A stretch of 64,000 nt of DNA from DATAUD01 sp036501665 (GCA_036501665.1 DASXZW010000113.1:5861-69860), one strand, 5' to 3'; shown: positions 26,720 to 37,200, counted from the stretch's first letter. The notes: generated by a model not told the origin, from the letters alone. Translations and numbers: made by a program.

Positions 26720-27087
26720 TCGCTAAATTCCAATGTTTTACTGTCTGCCAGGCTCCGCTTTTACCCTAGCACCGTCGTAATGCGACGCACTGACGCGTCC
26801 TAAAGTATCAAAGTATCGGCCTTTTGCCAATGGAGATTAAACATTTGCAACTTTTCCAGCAATCTGTGAAGAAGCGTTCTGGCTGCTGCGTCTAAGTGGG
26901 CCTTTCCTGAATCCTCCTTGTATTGCTCCAGACCATTCTCGGAGGATGAAAACTCCTATGGACGAAAATTCCAGCCTCCTGACCGAACCTTTACCAGCCT
27001 TGATTAACCTTGATTGAACAATAGCGGGGAGTATGGAAATATGGTGCGTTGATGTTGTTGTAGAACAGTCCATTATGACGTTGTTTT
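26720..27087. other. Divergent intergenic region between prc and the GxGYxYP gene
   Basis: 368 bases between divergent genes, which should hold both promoters. I see no ORF I can support. Short self-complementary words occur around 26781-26802 (GACGC, ACT, GACGCGTC). No textbook sigma-70 or sigma-54 box was identified by eye. Confidence 0.4.
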
Positions 27088-28653
27088 ATGACGAAAATAT
27101 TTTCCAGACTTACCGTTGAGTGGTTCACCGCCGGGATGATGGTGATCTGCCTGAATGTCGCCTGCGCGGATGAGATTCATTGGCCTGAAAAACAGTTGCT
27201 GCCGAGATTTGCCGCTCCAGCGGGGATGTTGGAGTGCGTGGATGTCAGTTCCCTCAGCGGAGCGGAGTATGACCTGTTGAGTTCGCTGGAAGGGATCGTT
27301 AACCGGAAGAAGCCTCGCATGGCCTGTGCGACACGCGGCGAAGAAGGCAAAATGACTTGGCTCGACCTGCACAAGCTTCCTTACCGGATGGTCGGCGGCG
27401 ACGAGGAAATGCTGAAATATCAGAGCATGATCAGGGGCTTGGTGGTGACCGATCCCGATCAACCACATACCTTGAATCTTGCGACGACAATCGCCGGGAT
27501 AAAGAATGAATTGATCTGCGATCCCAGCTTGTTGAAAAAGCTGACGAACGCCCCATTTCGATTTCCTATTGTTGACGATTTGCGCGGTCGTTTCCTGGAC
27601 AAATACGCCGTCTATGGTTATCTCTACACCAATTTTTGGCCGCAATGCACGCATCGCATTTTCGCGGGCATGGGACCGGGGTTGCACGGCCATCTCCGCG
27701 ATTACCTGGTGGCGATGCGGGTCGCGACAGTGTGGCTCGGCCCCGGCAACGAGCGAGACGCCCAATTGTTGCGGATGTTCGCCGGCGGCATGAAGCCTGT
27801 CCACGGCGTTTACATGGGGTGGTGGCCCGGCGAAGGCGACGGATTGGAATTCATCGCGCGTTACGGAATCCCTGTGCTGGCGAGTGACTTCCTCTGCAAC
27901 GCGACCATTTTCAGTGGCACAAGGCGCGCCATTCGAGTTCCTAAAATCCCGCCGCCTCCTCCGATCGAGAACAAAGTCTATGTCGCCCTTATTCTGAGCG
28001 ACGGCGACAACGTGCAATACATGCAGCACGCGATGAAAAAATATTGGGATGAGCCAGCGCGCGGCAGCATTCCCATCGGGTGGACTGCTTCTCCGTTGGC
28101 TGTGGATATTGACCCACCCATGCTCGACTATTATTGGACGACGGCAACCACCAACGACTGCCTGGTTTCCGGGCCTTCGGGAGCGGGTTACGCGCACGTC
28201 AATCATTGGGATTCCCAGAATCTCGCTGCTTTCACCCGCGTTTCAGCGCCTTACTTGAAGCAAAGCGGCCTGCGAGTCATTACAATTTGGGACAGAGTCA
28301 ACGATAATGTCGCGCGCGCCTTTGCCACCAACTGCTCCACACTTCTGGGGTTGACTGATCAAAGCGGCAAATACAGCAAAGTGAATCTTGGACTGCAAAC
28401 CATTCGCCTCACGCCAACCTACACCTCGACCGTCGGCGAAATGATTGCGGGCATCACGAACGCAGCAGCAGGGTGGAACGGCAACGCGCCGCTTTTCATC
28501 GCCGCGCAATCGGATGTCTGGCACTTGGGGCCGTCGGGCTTGGCTAAAGTTGCAGAAGCTTTAGACGGTTCGGAATACAAATTGGTCAGGCCTGATCAGT
28601 TGTTTTTGCTGGCAAAGCAGGCGCAGAAAAAGAAGCAGGGATCGGCGCGATAG
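27088..28653 (+). CDS. Secreted GxGYxYP-family protein (putative glycosidase)
   Basis: 521 residues with a signal peptide (residues ~1-28, ending near ADEIHWPEK). It has LSGAEYDLLSSLEGIVNRKKPR near the N-terminus and the family's hallmark YVALILSDGDNVQYM in the middle, followed by SGPSGAGYAHVN, matching the GxGYxY pattern approximately (H replaces the last Tyr). These traits match the GxGYxYP putative glycoside hydrolase family (PF14323), known from sequence only. A sulfatase lies 33 nt downstream on the same strand, suggesting a polysaccharide-processing pair. Confidence 0.75.
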   Translation: MTKIFSRLTVEWFTAGMMVICLNVACADEIHWPEKQLLPRFAAPAGMLECVDVSSLSGAEYDLLSSLEGIVNRKKPRMACATRGEEGKMTWLDLHKLPYRMVGGDEEMLKYQSMIRGLVVTDPDQPHTLNLATTIAGIKNELICDPSLLKKLTNAPFRFPIVDDLRGRFLDKYAVYGYLYTNFWPQCTHRIFAGMGPGLHGHLRDYLVAMRVATVWLGPGNERDAQLLRMFAGGMKPVHGVYMGWWPGEGDGLEFIARYGIPVLASDFLCNATIFSGTRRAIRVPKIPPPPPIENKVYVALILSDGDNVQYMQHAMKKYWDEPARGSIPIGWTASPLAVDIDPPMLDYYWTTATTNDCLVSGPSGAGYAHVNHWDSQNLAAFTRVSAPYLKQSGLRVITIWDRVNDNVARAFATNCSTLLGLTDQSGKYSKVNLGLQTIRLTPTYTSTVGEMIAGITNAAAGWNGNAPLFIAAQSDVWHLGPSGLAKVAEALDGSEYKLVRPDQLFLLAKQAQKKKQGSAR

Positions 28654-28686
28654 AGCGTGAGAACGGTGGTCAAATCGCTTCAATTC

Positions 28687-30078
28687 ATGACGATACCAAA
28701 GCTGTTTTTTACGCTGCTGTTGAGCTTTGCTCTTTTCGCGCGCGCGGCAGAGAATGCGACGCGTCCCAACATTCTGTTCATCCTCAGCGACGATCAGCGT
28801 TGGAACACGCTTCACTGCATGGGCGACACCCGAATCGTTACGCCGAACCTGGACCGACTTGCGCGGGATGGTGTGCTGTTCCAAAACCACTTTGTCACCA
28901 CATCAATCTGCTGCTGCAGCCGCGCGTCCATCTTCACCGGCCAATATATGCGGCGACACGGCATCACGAATTTCGAGAAATCGTTCCCGCCCGCGCAGTG
29001 GGCGGAGACTTATCCTGCCCTGTTGCGGCAACACGGCTACCGGACAGGATTTATTGGCAAGTTCGGCGTCGGCAATGACAAGTCGGTAAACGCGATGACC
29101 AACCAATTTGATTACTGGCGTGGCGTTCCCGGTCAGGGTGGAACGTATTTCATCGAGCCGAACGATCCGAGCCGGACGCACGCGACCGCACGTTTTGGGG
29201 CGCAAGCGCTGGAGTTTCTACGGGGCACAACGCACAACCAGCCATTCTGCCTTTCGATCAGTTTCACCGCGCCGCACGCTCGCGATAACCTGCCGCATAT
29301 GGAGCAATACACGCCCGACGACAGGGACAAATCACTTTACACCGGCATCCGGCTGCCAGAACCCGCAACGGCGACTGACGCGTTTTTTGATTTGCTGCCT
29401 AAATCCGTACAAAATTCCGAGGGGCGCAGACGCTGGCACTGGCGTTTCGACACCCCGCAAAAATACGAAGTCAGCGCGAAAAATTATTACCGCCTCATCT
29501 CAGGCATCGACCGTGAAGTGGGCCGAATCATGGCTGAGCTTGAGCAGCGCGGGCTGGCGAGCAACACAGTGATCATTTACACGTCCGATAATGGTTATTT
29601 TCTTGGGGACCGTGAACTGTCGGACAAGTGGTTCATGTACGAGGAAAGCCTGCGCGTTCCGCTGATCATCTACGATCCGCGTGAGCCGAAGGCCAATCGC
29701 GCCCGGAAAGAGAGCGCGATGACTTTGAACATTGATTTTGCACCGACGCTGCTCGATCTGGCCGGAGTTATGCCTCCTGGCGGAACGCAGGGGCGCAGCC
29801 TTATCCCGTTGATAAAGAACCGACGGCCAGACGACTGGCGCACGGATTTTTTCTACGAGTACCACTTTGCGCCGGACATCATTCCGCCCAGCGAGGGCGT
29901 GCGTACCGAAAGATGGTCCTACATCCGCTGGACTGACGAGAGACCACCCATCGAGGAACTGTACGATCTCAAGACCGATCCGCTGGAGGGACATAATTTG
30001 GCGGCCAGCGCTCAAACCGCGACAACGCTCGCTCGGCTGCGTGCGCGATGGGAGCAATACCGGGAAGAGTTGAAATGA
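28687..30078 (+). CDS. Secreted formylglycine-dependent sulfatase
   Basis: 463 residues from ATG 28687 with a signal peptide (MTIPKLFFTLLLSFALFARA); an in-frame GTG at 28657 is an alternative. The alkaline-phosphatase-fold sulfatase features are RPNILFILSDDQRW with metal ligands D35 and D36, SICCCSRASIFTG where the formylglycine motif CxPSR appears as C75-C-C-S-R79 (Pro replaced by Cys), and a later DNGYFLGDRELSDKWFMYE block. The Pro change is unusual. Hydrolyses a sulfate ester, probably on a polysaccharide. Probably co-transcribed with the GxGYxYP gene. Confidence 0.88.
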   Translation: MTIPKLFFTLLLSFALFARAAENATRPNILFILSDDQRWNTLHCMGDTRIVTPNLDRLARDGVLFQNHFVTTSICCCSRASIFTGQYMRRHGITNFEKSFPPAQWAETYPALLRQHGYRTGFIGKFGVGNDKSVNAMTNQFDYWRGVPGQGGTYFIEPNDPSRTHATARFGAQALEFLRGTTHNQPFCLSISFTAPHARDNLPHMEQYTPDDRDKSLYTGIRLPEPATATDAFFDLLPKSVQNSEGRRRWHWRFDTPQKYEVSAKNYYRLISGIDREVGRIMAELEQRGLASNTVIIYTSDNGYFLGDRELSDKWFMYEESLRVPLIIYDPREPKANRARKESAMTLNIDFAPTLLDLAGVMPPGGTQGRSLIPLIKNRRPDDWRTDFFYEYHFAPDIIPPSEGVRTERWSYIRWTDERPPIEELYDLKTDPLEGHNLAASAQTATTLARLRARWEQYREELK

Positions 30079-30149
30079 AGGATGGAAACCCAGTCATGAG
30101 ATTCATTGAACGCAATGGTTATCGCTCCATCCAAACAAGCAGTTTATGA

Positions 30150-30965
30150 TTCTGCAGAGAAAATTGGACCTCAAATGAAATCCGTCGTGCAGTCCGTCGC
30201 GCCGCTTCGTTGTCCGGTGTGCAACGTCTGGTGGATCTCGCAATCCAAAAGGATATTGCGTGGCTGGAAAAAGATTTACGCGCTCTAAGCAAATACGATG
30301 CGCTCTACTCATTTTTGGGAGACAGCGCCGAACTGCGGAAAACCTCATTGGAACATCTGAAGCGATATGTCCTTCCAAGACAACCGCTCTCTGTGTTAAC
30401 GCGCGCCTGTTTTGATGCTGTTGTCGCGGAGGCCCGGCTGCGTCTTCCCGGGCTTGTGCCGCAGTTCATGGACCGGCTTGGGCCAATTTTGCAAGTACGT
30501 CAGCAAGTGCAGCAACGCATCGGCGCCCCTCCTGCAATTTCACGTTCCCGGACACTTTCTTCGCTTGGCCAACTGGGTGCGCCGTCCGTGGTTCGTGCGC
30601 CAAATCCGCTTGCTGGCGAGCTGGCTGGATTGGTGCCCGCGCGCTTTCTGGAGCGAATCGAATATGAGCGTTTACCTCATTTGTTGCGCTACTTGAAAGC
30701 GTTGCTCATCCGCAGCGAACGCGCGGCTTTGAATCCCGCGAAAGACCAGGAGCGCGTCGGCCAAATTGCTCCTTATAAAGCTGAGTTTGCCAAACTTCAG
30801 GCGAAGACCTCGGCATCTCCCGAATCGCAGCGTCAAATCGAAACATTTCGATGGATGTTTGAGGAGTTCAAGGTTTCCCTGTTCGCACAGGAGCTTGGCA
30901 CGGCTATGCCGGTATCAGCCAAACGGCTCGACCAACAATTGGAAATTATTCAACAAACATCATAG
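30150..30965 (+). pseudogene. hrpA: 3' remnant of HrpA-type RNA helicase (DUF3418 part)
   Basis: The frame is open from 30150, just after a TGA at 30147, to 30965, giving ~271 codons with no ATG at the start (a TTG sits at 30210). The read-through matches the C-terminal DUF3418 region of DEAH helicase HrpA: a GVQRLVDLAIQKDIAWLEK opening, the YERLPHLLRYLKALLIRSER and ALNPAKDQERVGQIAPYKAE stretch, and MFEEFKVSLFAQELGTAMPVS, the family's highly typical ending. The helicase core (about 1000 residues) is absent. Most likely a gene eroded at its 5' end; a stand-alone domain cannot be excluded. Confidence 0.75.
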
Positions 30966-30977
30966 CCTTTGGATGTC

Positions 30978-31175
30978 ATGAAAACGGAGTCACATCAGTT
31001 TTCGGATGGCAACGAAAATAACAATTGCCCGGTCCCCCAGGCTGAAAGCACTGGGGAACACTGGCGCTACTGTTTGCAATGTGGCCATTAGATGATCAAT
31101 GCGAAGTGCAAATTGCGTTGTCCACGCTGTCATTATTTCATGAGCTGCTCGGACTTCGATCATTTGCGGGGATAA
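30978..31175 (+). pseudogene. Zinc-ribbon protein frame split by an in-frame TAG
   Basis: One frame from ATG 30978 reads MKTESHQFSDGNENNN... to HWRYCLQCGH, then TAG (31089-31091), and the very next codon is ATG, continuing MINAKCKLRCPRCHYFMS to a TAA at 31175. Together the two parts have a CxxC pair (CLQC) and a CxxxCxxC set (CKLRCPRC) plus a further Cys, the spacing of a treble-clef or zinc-ribbon protein. So it is either a pseudogene with one stop mutation, a pair of re-starting ORFs, or an amber-readthrough gene. Position upstream of the eCIS ATPase may be chance. Confidence 0.5.
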
Positions 31176-31368
31176 TCGTGGGAGATGAAGAGCAAGAATC
31201 CGACGCCTTATGGTGCGGCTTTACTGGAATGAATGGCTCCTGCGGCGCCGCGCGGAACTGGAGGCAAAAATGGAACTATCATGGTAGTGTTCGCCATTGA
31301 ATTGCGCGCGTGTTTGATTGAATTCGTGATTGGCCATTTGATCCGGCGCGATATACCCTCAAGTTTAC

Positions 31369-33501
31369 ATGGACAGGAGCGAGATTGAGCAGGATGGCCG
31401 TTCACATCTACGGGCGGAAATTGCCCGAGTAGCGAGCCTTCTGGCGAAATATCTTGATCGTTTGCGGTCGCGTGGCAAGTCGGTGGCGGGCGAGGCTGTG
31501 CGAGGGTTCGTCATTGAAGATGGGGAGGCGGAGGGCATTATTGCCGACTTGATTGATCGGTGGAACAGACCGTCCGCTGAAAGCCTTCCAATTGAGAAAA
31601 TCCCAGAAAAAAAGGAAAAAAGCGGCCTTTTCACGAGTCTCGACGCGGACGACAAAAACCTTCTGCCCTTAAAGCATGTTGTTCGCAAATTTGAACTCAC
31701 CGCGGTGGAATATGTTGCGGTTTTGCTGGCGTTGAGCGTCGAAGTGGATGGATGCTTTGGGCGACTCATCGCTTACCTGAACGATCATGTAGGGCATACG
31801 CGCCCCACAATTGGCCTTGCCTTGGAGCTCGGCGCAATTGTTGCAGAGGGGGCGGCTCCGTCCCCGCTCGCCTTTTGCCAACGCCCCGTGATTCAAGACG
31901 GTTTGCTGGAATTGGAAAGCGAAGGACCGGTTCCGGGGTTGTCGTTGCGTCTCGCTAATGACATGGCATTGCGGTTGGCGTCGGAAACTCTCCCTGGCAT
32001 GTTGACCAAAGGTCTTCTCTACTTGGCGCCAGAATCTGATTTGCCCGCTAAACTTGTCCTGGAGGAAACTGCCCGCAACCAGTTGGCGGCGTGGTCGCGA
32101 TCTTTGACGAATCAGGGGCGGGCTGTGCCATTGGTTTTATCAGGGACGCCGGGCTCTGGCAGAACCACTGTTGCTCATTCTGCCATGAGTGAATTAGGCT
32201 CTCCATTAGTCTCCCTGGAGATTCCAGCGCACAATCCAGCGGAACGCCTGAAAATTGCCCGGCGTGAATCGCGATGGTTTGGATCGCCATTGCTGATTCG
32301 CATCATTCCACCGGCTTTGGGTGAACGCGTGGATTGGCTGGCGTTTTGGGCGGGCCTGGCGGATTTGCCGGCGCCCTTGGTGATTGCCGTGGGTCCCGAT
32401 CTCGCCGATGGCCTCACGGCTTCCGCTCCGGTCCACCCTTTGGTGGTTCAATTGCCGGAACCGGATGTGAAAGCACGAGCGGCGTTGTGGCGGGCGATGC
32501 TTCCTGCCGCCGCGCAATTGCCAGCAGAGGACGTGGATCAACTGGCTGCTCGGTTTCGATTCAATCCGGGTCGTATCCAACTCGCGATACGGGGGGCTGC
32601 GTCAAGGGCTTCTTTCCCTTCGTCAAATAAAAGAAACCTGGAGTTGGCAGCGCTACTTCAATCCTGCCGTGACGTGGGTTCCGTAGCGATGGGCCCTCTG
32701 GCCCAGAAATTGCCGCTGCCGTTTATTTGGAACGATTTGATCGTGCCAGCGCCGATCCGCTCCGAGTTGGAACTGGCCCGCACATGGGTTCGCCAACAGC
32801 GAAAAGTTTTGGACACCTGGGGTTTTGCGCGCCGAGTATCGATGGGGCGTGGCCTTAGCATGCTTCTTAGCGGCCTTCCTGGAACCGGGAAGACGATGGC
32901 CGCTCAAGTGCTGGCCCGTGATCTGGGCCTCGACCTTTATCGCGTCGATCTTTCGCGCACGGTCAGCAAATACATCGGCGAGACGGAGAAAAATCTCAGC
33001 TGTTTGTTTGATGAAGCGCAGGCTTCCGGCGCCGCGCTCTTTTTCGATGAAGCTGACGCCCTGTTCGGCAAGCGGAGCGAGGTGACCAGCGCCCATGACC
33101 GGCATGCCAATCTCGAAATCGGCTACCTGCTCCAACGAATGGAAGAATATGATGGGGTGACCATTTTGGCGACTAATCGCGCCCGCGACCTTGACGATGC
33201 TTTTACGCGCCGTTTTCACTTCATTATAGATATTCCGATGCCTGACGAGGCGCATCGGTTGAAAATCTGGGAGGGAATGTTTCCAGTTGATGCCGAACGG
33301 GAGGCAGATTTGGATTTTCGACACTTGGCAAAGGCGTTTGAAATCTCCGGAGGCGAAATCAAGAACACGGCCCTCGCTGGAGCTTACATTGCAGCCGGGG
33401 AGTCGCGCCCGATCAGAATGGCGGACCTGCAACGCGCAGTGCGGAGGGAATTTGTTAAATCTGGCCGGGTTTTAAATGCGCGGAGCGTTGGCAGGTCATA
33501 A
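31369..33501 (+). CDS. eCIS-associated AAA+ ATPase
   Basis: 710 residues. An N-terminal ~240-residue helical part (GRLIAYLNDHVGHTRPTIGL) is followed by two AAA+ modules. The first has a degenerate Walker A, GTPGSGRT (259-266), with R replacing the usual Lys. The second has GLPGTGKT (502-509), Walker B LFFDEADALFG with D560/E561, and an arginine-finger-like TRRFHFIIDIPMPDEAHR. ATPases of this type are the usual partner of phage-tail-like injection systems and are thought to help assemble or disassemble them. Opposite strand to the rest of the locus; the 193-nt gap upstream should hold its promoter. Confidence 0.85.
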   Translation: MDRSEIEQDGRSHLRAEIARVASLLAKYLDRLRSRGKSVAGEAVRGFVIEDGEAEGIIADLIDRWNRPSAESLPIEKIPEKKEKSGLFTSLDADDKNLLPLKHVVRKFELTAVEYVAVLLALSVEVDGCFGRLIAYLNDHVGHTRPTIGLALELGAIVAEGAAPSPLAFCQRPVIQDGLLELESEGPVPGLSLRLANDMALRLASETLPGMLTKGLLYLAPESDLPAKLVLEETARNQLAAWSRSLTNQGRAVPLVLSGTPGSGRTTVAHSAMSELGSPLVSLEIPAHNPAERLKIARRESRWFGSPLLIRIIPPALGERVDWLAFWAGLADLPAPLVIAVGPDLADGLTASAPVHPLVVQLPEPDVKARAALWRAMLPAAAQLPAEDVDQLAARFRFNPGRIQLAIRGAASRASFPSSNKRNLELAALLQSCRDVGSVAMGPLAQKLPLPFIWNDLIVPAPIRSELELARTWVRQQRKVLDTWGFARRVSMGRGLSMLLSGLPGTGKTMAAQVLARDLGLDLYRVDLSRTVSKYIGETEKNLSCLFDEAQASGAALFFDEADALFGKRSEVTSAHDRHANLEIGYLLQRMEEYDGVTILATNRARDLDDAFTRRFHFIIDIPMPDEAHRLKIWEGMFPVDAEREADLDFRHLAKAFEISGGEIKNTALAGAYIAAGESRPIRMADLQRAVRREFVKSGRVLNARSVGRS

Positions 33502-33503
33502 AG

Positions 33504-34268
33504 TTAAGTCAGGCCGAGGGATCTGGGTGGTATTCCCAGGATTTCGACTATTGCAGCGGGAGTTTGTGCGCCTTTAATATCACTGAGTGATTTTGTGTCG
33601 TCGTCAGGCGACGGGATACTAAGGCGACCTAGTTCATCTGGCCCGCGAAGCAAGATGACGGAAAACGCGTCAGGCCAGCGTTGCACGAAATAGATAGTCG
33701 AGTCGGGAAATGATTTTGCCAGATCCCAAGCCTGTGTCCCAAGCGGTCCCTCGCTGGCAGTTACCAAAACACCAGTGGGTGAAGGAGCAACGTGAACCCA
33801 GCCTTCATCAATGAATTCTTTGAGAGCGACTCGAACGTCATCAACACTTGCGCCTTCAACAACGGCGGCGGACGCCTCCACGGGTTCTTCAACACTTTGC
33901 TCCGTTACAGTGAATCCGAGCGATTCGGCGACCGGGGCAGGATTGGCTTCTCGTGAGTTAACTTGAGCGCCGTTTCTCCACTCAAAAATTTGTTCTCGAT
34001 CAATATCGAACCAGAGTGAATACACGGTCTCTTCGCCCGCTTGTCTTGAAAGGATTTCGGCGAAGTAACGGTCTGAGCCTTCCGTGCCAGGGGAACTTGA
34101 AACCAAGGCGTTGTAATGGGACGCGCCAGGGATTGTTTCCCATGGCGGGTCGTCAATGGCGTAAGGAAACTCCTGCTTCCACTCGCGTTCGGCGAGGAGT
34201 TGAAGGTTTGCAACGGGAAAAGGCGCCAAAATCGCCCAGCAGCAGATTGATGTGTCAATTGTCGTCAT
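33504..34268 (-). CDS. Last gene of the eCIS operon, candidate immunity or chaperone of the toxin
   Basis: 254 residues, no signal peptide or membrane segment, acidic overall. It has an aromatic N-terminal part (ANLQLLAEREWKQEFPYAID) and a C-terminal domain with a wHTH-like piece (DVRVALKEFIDEGWVHVAPSPTGVLVTA). It starts at ATG 34268, which overlaps the stop of the upstream DUF4157 protein by 4 bp (ATGA), so translation of the two is coupled. It is convergent with the ATPase (2 nt between stops). Family not recognised; an immunity protein or cargo chaperone is inferred from position only. Confidence 0.55.
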   Translation of the reverse strand: MTTIDTSICCWAILAPFPVANLQLLAEREWKQEFPYAIDDPPWETIPGASHYNALVSSSPGTEGSDRYFAEILSRQAGEETVYSLWFDIDREQIFEWRNGAQVNSREANPAPVAESLGFTVTEQSVEEPVEASAAVVEGASVDDVRVALKEFIDEGWVHVAPSPTGVLVTASEGPLGTQAWDLAKSFPDSTIYFVQRWPDAFSVILLRGPDELGRLSIPSPDDDTKSLSDIKGAQTPAAIVEILGIPPRSLGLT

Positions 34269-37200
34269 GGTCTCGTTACACCCAAAGCTTCTCCAATTGT
34301 GCCAGCGGCCGCCTCTTTTATCTGGGACTCAGATAACGGTATGATTTTTGTGCTGTCCAGCCCATTTCTATCGAGAATTATTTTAAGCCGATCCAGAAGA
34401 GTCTTGTTACTGTTCTTCATTAAATCGTCTGTTACGCCTAGATATGGATTTCGACCGGTCGCGGATTTGGCATTTTTAAGCTGCTCAAGCATTTTATCAA
34501 TTTTACGCACTGCGTCGCGCTGGGTTTCTGTTAAAGCGCGCCGATTCAGCTTTTGGTATCCGGCCTCCAGGGCTTCTTTCCATGTATCAACAGTCCATCC
34601 TTTTATTTCAAACCCAAATCGCTTGCCGCCGATTTTAAATGCGAAGTCGATTTCGCTCGAATCCATTTTGACCTGTCGTTCAACGTCGGCGCCAAGTCGC
34701 TCTGCTTCAACTTCACCGACCATCTCTCCGCCGGCGCCGCGCGCCTTGGTTCGAAAGTCTCTCATCACGGCTGCATCCCCTGGATTGGTGGCGGCCCGGC
34801 GGTATAGGTCCCACGGCGTGCGTTTATCGTTGCCAAGGAATTCGAGGGCTTCGTCACTGATCGAAGTTCGGTTGAGCCATGCCAAATCGAGCACCTTGGC
34901 GCCTTGCCTGACCTTGGATCCGAGAACGCGCAGTGTTTCGGCGGAGAGACCCTTGCGGCTGGCAAGTTTCTGGACCTCGGTGATGAATGTATTGGGCGCT
35001 CGCGATTCAGCCGCAGCAGCCAAAAGATCAGTAAGGGAACCAACAGAGTTTGGGCGCGTGGCAATCACGCCGTCAACGGCGTTGAGGAAGGCTTCGCGGG
35101 CATCCGGCCGCAACTGCATCGCGCGTTGAGCTATTGCCAATCGCGCATCGGCAACGCTTTTTGCGCGGCGATTCGCTTCGTTGGTGGAGGCCTTGTCTGT
35201 CGCGGCTTCAACTTCCTCTTCTGCTGCGTTGAGCGCGCTTTCGAGGCGTCCCAATACCCGTTTCCCAGTCGGAGCCAGCGATGTCCCAGCAATGCTCTCT
35301 GTCAAACGTTCGGCGGCGACCTCGCCGCGAGTTACACGAAGCATCGCGAGAAACCCCGGGCTCTTTGCCGAAACCGCATCAGCGGCGGCGGCTGGACCAT
35401 CTATAAGGACCGCTGCGGCTGCTTCCTGAGGAGTGGGGAATCGTTTGATGGCTCGGATCATCGCCTCGGCTTCAGCGCGCACTCCCATGACGGACTCTCG
35501 AATTGCCCCCGGGAGAGCGATGACGCGGTCTGCCGCGGCAACGAGACGCGGAACCAACCCGGAAGTGATCAGCCTCTGAAGATCGTGCGCCATCCAGACT
35601 GCCATCGCGACGTCATAGATTTCGAGAAACGCGCGTCCTTCGGGAGTTTCGGAAAGAGCGTCACGATTTTTATCGACGGTTTCCATCCCGGCGATAAGGG
35701 CAGCATTGACAATGGCGTCTCGTCCGGCGGTTGTGCCTGCAGTTTCAAGCATGGCCGAACCGAATGCGCGCAAGCCTCCTTCTTCAATGAGTCCTTCAGC
35801 CAGCGCTGGACCAAACGCACGAAGCAGTCCAGAGCCAGCCATAATCCACATGTAGCCGTGCACCGTGGCCGACAGCGCGCGTTGCACTATTTCTCCCGAC
35901 GGCGGGTTGAGAAGCCCAATGGCTTCCAGCGTTGTAACTACGCGGGTTTGAGGTGGCTTACCAAGGATTGTTACACGCACGAGTTGGGTCGGCAGCAAAG
36001 GGCCGACCTCCTCACCGGTGTCTTCTCCTAGCGTCCCCCAGGCCTTCCGCCACATCATGCCCGGCAAACTGCCGATGCGAATTATTCTCGGCTGAATGGT
36101 GATGGTATCGCGCATCAGCGGGCCTGATGCTTCGCCGGGAAGCGTTGGCTCGTGTCCAAGGGCGACTTGTCCTCCACTTGCGAAGTTCGCATCGGGAGCT
36201 GTGGCGGATGTTTTTTGAGAAGTTTTCCAATCCGCACCTTGGAAGTAACCATCTTCGTCAAAGCCGGCAACGAATTCTGGCAGATTTTCCAGATTTTCAC
36301 CAGCAACCTGCATTGATTCCATCGACTTGACTGTAAAAATCCGACCGATCGACGCCAATCGTCCCGCCGGGTCTGGCATGCGCGCAAGGCGGGCCGCCGT
36401 TCCCTCTTTGGACATTCGCCGCTCCAGAATTGGAAAATCGGCAGATGCGGTTGTGTACAACAGACGAGCAATAAGGCTTGCGTCTGAATCCTCGTGGCGT
36501 TTGATCGCGGCTTCGATCAAGGTCATCCGCTGATCAATTGTTGTCAGCGATAGCGCGTCAAAATCCAGGCCGCGTTGCGCATCGGCGCCGCCAGTCAGGG
36601 CGCGCGTCAGAATTTCGGCGCGTTGGGAGTGTTCCGCCTCGCCGCCCGCCCCAAAGTTTGGATTGAACTCGTCGCCCTGGATTACAATCATACCCGAGTA
36701 ATGCCACCACCAATCGTCAATATGCTCGGGCTCTTGGCCGTACCAGTGTTCGGCGGGGTCGGTGTAATCAGATTCCAGGCGCGCGAACTTGATCGTGTAT
36801 CCGTAGAAGTGTCCGTCACCGCCAGGTACCATCACACGGGGTCCCCGCTCGGAGGAGTTCCGCAATGCAATTTCCGCGCGCGCTGATGAGCTTTCATCAA
36901 GGATGCGCTCTTTTACTCGAATTTCACCAATGAGGTAGTCCCATTCACCAATTGCGAGCTTCGGCCGCTTCTTGCGGTAAGCGTATGAGCCGACGGAATC
37001 GCCTGCGGCAAGCGGCCCTGAGCCGCGAAGGTCAAACGATCCAAAATGATTCCGCGTCGATCGTTTGGCGATAAGTTGATTGATCGCCGGCGCTTTTTCC
37101 TCAGCTTCGTCAAGAAGCCAGTCCAGTGCCGTATGGGTGATGTCGCTAAGGATGAACCGCTCTTCGGTCAGTTCATGACTTGCAAGCGCGTCGAGGTATC

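Noticed and set aside
27073..28206. A 377-codon - strand ORF over the GxGYxYP gene
   Set aside because: The + strand has the family's SDGDN signature and signal peptide; the - strand is a shadow rich in His/Arg/Gln.
34299..36031. Long + strand ORFs (276 and 375 codons) opposite the DUF4157 gene
   Set aside because: They mirror the reading frame of the real - strand gene, with Ser/Arg-rich, low-complexity sequence and no recognisable domain.
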